This document shows, piece after piece, positions 63,601 to 64,000 of a DNA stretch of 64,000 nt. The position numbers were made by a program, and so were the translations under genes. The stretch is from Owenia fusiformis. Lineage: Eukaryota > Annelida > Polychaeta > Sabellida > Oweniidae. The stretch covers positions 23,546,822 to 23,610,821 of the forward strand of contig CAIIXF020000008.1 of the NCBI GenBank assembly GCA_903813345.2. Direction: 5' to 3'. The notes under the pieces were generated by a model. That model was not told where the DNA came from and did no database searches. It worked only from the letters and a program-made list of their open reading frames with translations. The first letter of the stretch is position 1, and each line of letters opens with the position of its first letter.

Positions 63601-64000
63601 GTATTAGCAACATGTATCTTGGCTTTGAATCGTTTATTAGGCTGATCTGGTAAGGATAATGTAGTAGTAAACACTCCCAGACATTTGACAATACCCCCTG
63701 GGCTTGAAAGTTTAGTCTTGGAAGGGGACAAACCTGGACGGTCTGGAATCTTTTTGTAATCAGAAAAGGACATAATAGTGACATCAGCACCTGAGTCTAC
63801 TTTGAATGTACCTGTGAAAATACCACCTACCTTCACACTGACAAGCCATGCCGGCTCATCTGGCACTGAAACACTATTAGAATCACACGATGAATCTGCA
63901 TTTTCATGTAGTTGACCCAGAAACGCATAGTCTGTAGTAGAATCTGCATCCAAGTTGATATCATCACTGTGGATATCACTGGTATCATGATCACTGTTGA
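60630..64000 (-). CDS. Gypsy 2 Pol polyprotein, 5'-partial at window edge
   Basis: The frame is open from position 64000 to a TGA at 60630; no start codon is needed here because coding continues beyond the window, where Gag is expected. Counted from 63953: aspartic protease (VDSGADVT, Asp 53), RT (IVIDDIIVHG near 339, with VIDD in place of YADD), RNase H (SADASSFGLGACLL near 486), integrase zinc site (HQGHLGI near 713, CEHCQKY), D-D-35-E near 778, 829 and 865, a GPY-like segment (PRSYLIKTEKGGIIRRNRRH), then a proline-rich tail. All motifs look intact. It differs strongly from Gypsy 1, so this is a separate lineage. Confidence 0.94.
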   Translation of the reverse strand, partial: NSDHDTSDIHSDDINLDADSTTDYAFLGQLHENADSSCDSNSVSVPDEPAWLVSVKVGGIFTGTFKVDSGADVTIMSFSDYKKIPDRPGLSPSKTKLSSPGGIVKCLGVFTTTLSLPDQPNKRFKAKIHVANTHAGINLLSRGCSVSMGLIKRLCSLTSVVKKLTGSDIQDKYSDCFGEIGKLTCEPLHIELKDDLTCKPYAVTTSRRVSLPLLPKVKSKLEKLESQGVISKVTKPTDYCAPIVVVEKKNDSEPRLCVDLRQLNKNVKKEKYMLPTSDEILHKLNGSTVFSVLDASNSFLGLPLDEESSYLTTFITPFGRYKFNRMPFGLNFASESYQRRMAEIFRGVDGAEIVIDDIIVHGRDQAEHDRRLKVVMEIIRKSGIKLNKRKCRYSQPSVTFVGNTISKEGVSPTAEHVKAIMNLNEPTNVSELRRFLGMLNFLSKFIPHMSTVAAPLYELLRKDTAFVWEQAQKKAFTDLKQCVSKAPVLAFYNVDLPTKVSADASSFGLGACLLQKHESEWKPVAFASRTLSNTERNYAQIEKECLASVWASEHFSKFLTGLGEYIIDTDHKPLVPLINSKAIDDVPIRCQRLLIRLMRFNCKAKWVPGKDMSIADALSRDPLPDTRSSYDTAYDTDMNQYLCSVDRNRPISDQLLESIRDMTSQDVQLQLVSKYIAIGWPDSIKSVPPDVKPYFSEQGSLSLYNGLITHGSRILVPVSLRSEILDKIHQGHLGITKCRLRANQSVWWPGISRDISKIVNQCEHCQKYNHTQRHESLIPTTLPDRPWSLLAADLCEYDSKHWLVVVDYFSRYPELVCLNKNTTSKNVIDKMKNIFARFGIPDCVNSDNGPQFASEEFALFAKQYNFVHVTSSPHFAQSNGLVERGVQVVKRVLSQSDPFLGLLAYRSSPHMSTGISPAQLLMGRKIKTTIPTLPKTLKPNWTNLKQVAKTDNHAKLSQKYYHDRRHGVRPLTQLTLGERVLVKTDRENVWSTKGIVKSLDSPRSYLIKTEKGGIIRRNRRHLMPDSTYSKNPIPEPSFIPDIPIKPDVSQSLNNSPMKATVHNAPTTTLSLPGVDPPIPTPIFNEPMNRSVIVNSPVKVTPPGIQTRSRSGIVADKPARFKE

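Larger units (their letters stand above)
60068..64000 (-). mobile_element. Gypsy LTR retrotransposon 2 (5' part outside window)
   Basis: Minus strand: 3' LTR at 60068-60217, polypurine tract at 60218-60230, a 0.4-kb non-coding region, then a Pol frame running through the window end. It inserted into a LINE. The base sequence beside the LTR (CATAT) would be the target duplication, but the other side is not in the window. Confidence 0.93.

Noticed and set aside
1-64000. CRISPR arrays or prokaryotic operons
   Set aside because: Tandem repeats here are contiguous or irregular with no unique spacers, and the host gene has spliceosomal introns.

Overview
The window is AT-rich eukaryotic DNA, most likely from a mollusc and probably a bivalve. 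The pointers are a host gene split by conventional GT-AG introns, frequent TACATGTA palindromes (for example 425-432 and 1192-1199), pearl/HINE-like repeats (tandem monomers followed by a GGAC-type microsatellite), and a dense, nested load of animal-type transposons. The species is an inference. No prokaryotic feature, CRISPR array or viral genome is seen.

The one host gene that can be reconstructed lies on the minus strand: 2-aminoethylphosphonate:pyruvate transaminase (AEPT, PhnW family). Seven exons (45528-45665, 23104-23204, 22416-22653, 16457-16621, 16052-16211, 2254-2414, 1620-1768) join with matching phases into about 370 codons. They hold the PLP lysine, the PLP aspartate and the carboxylate-binding arginine. 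Only the extreme N-terminus is missing. The gene therefore covers most of positions 1620-45665, and its introns of 13.6, 5.8 and 22.3 kb are filled with repeats.

Layout: 1-2414 holds the 3' end of AEPT. 2520-13015 is a tandem array of about 1.9-kb higher-order units, one of them split by a 3.3-kb element with 320-bp inverted ends. 13140-16000 holds MITEs and a HINE end. 16052-23204 holds four AEPT exons plus hAT-like, piggyBac and HINE copies. 23290-24502 is a HINE. 26506-32785 is a second HINE carrying a hAT element and a 3.9-kb LINE. 32852-39396 is bounded by 180-bp inverted repeats and contains palindromic MITEs, a tRNA-like SINE head and a DD37D mariner relic. 39890-43518 holds a MITE, a head-to-head Penelope pair and a hAT-like MITE. 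47578-49420 is a foldback-like element whose inverted ends are 15-bp minisatellites. 51562-58298 is a young Gypsy LTR retrotransposon broken by a Tx1/L1-like LINE. 59470-60067 is a LINE fragment, into which a second Gypsy element (60068 to beyond 64000, minus strand) has inserted.

Functionally, AEPT would move amino groups between aminoethylphosphonate and pyruvate, which fits the aminoethylphosphonate lipids known from molluscs. Everything else is selfish DNA. Its insertion order can be read from target-site duplications and from empty-site comparison between repeat copies.
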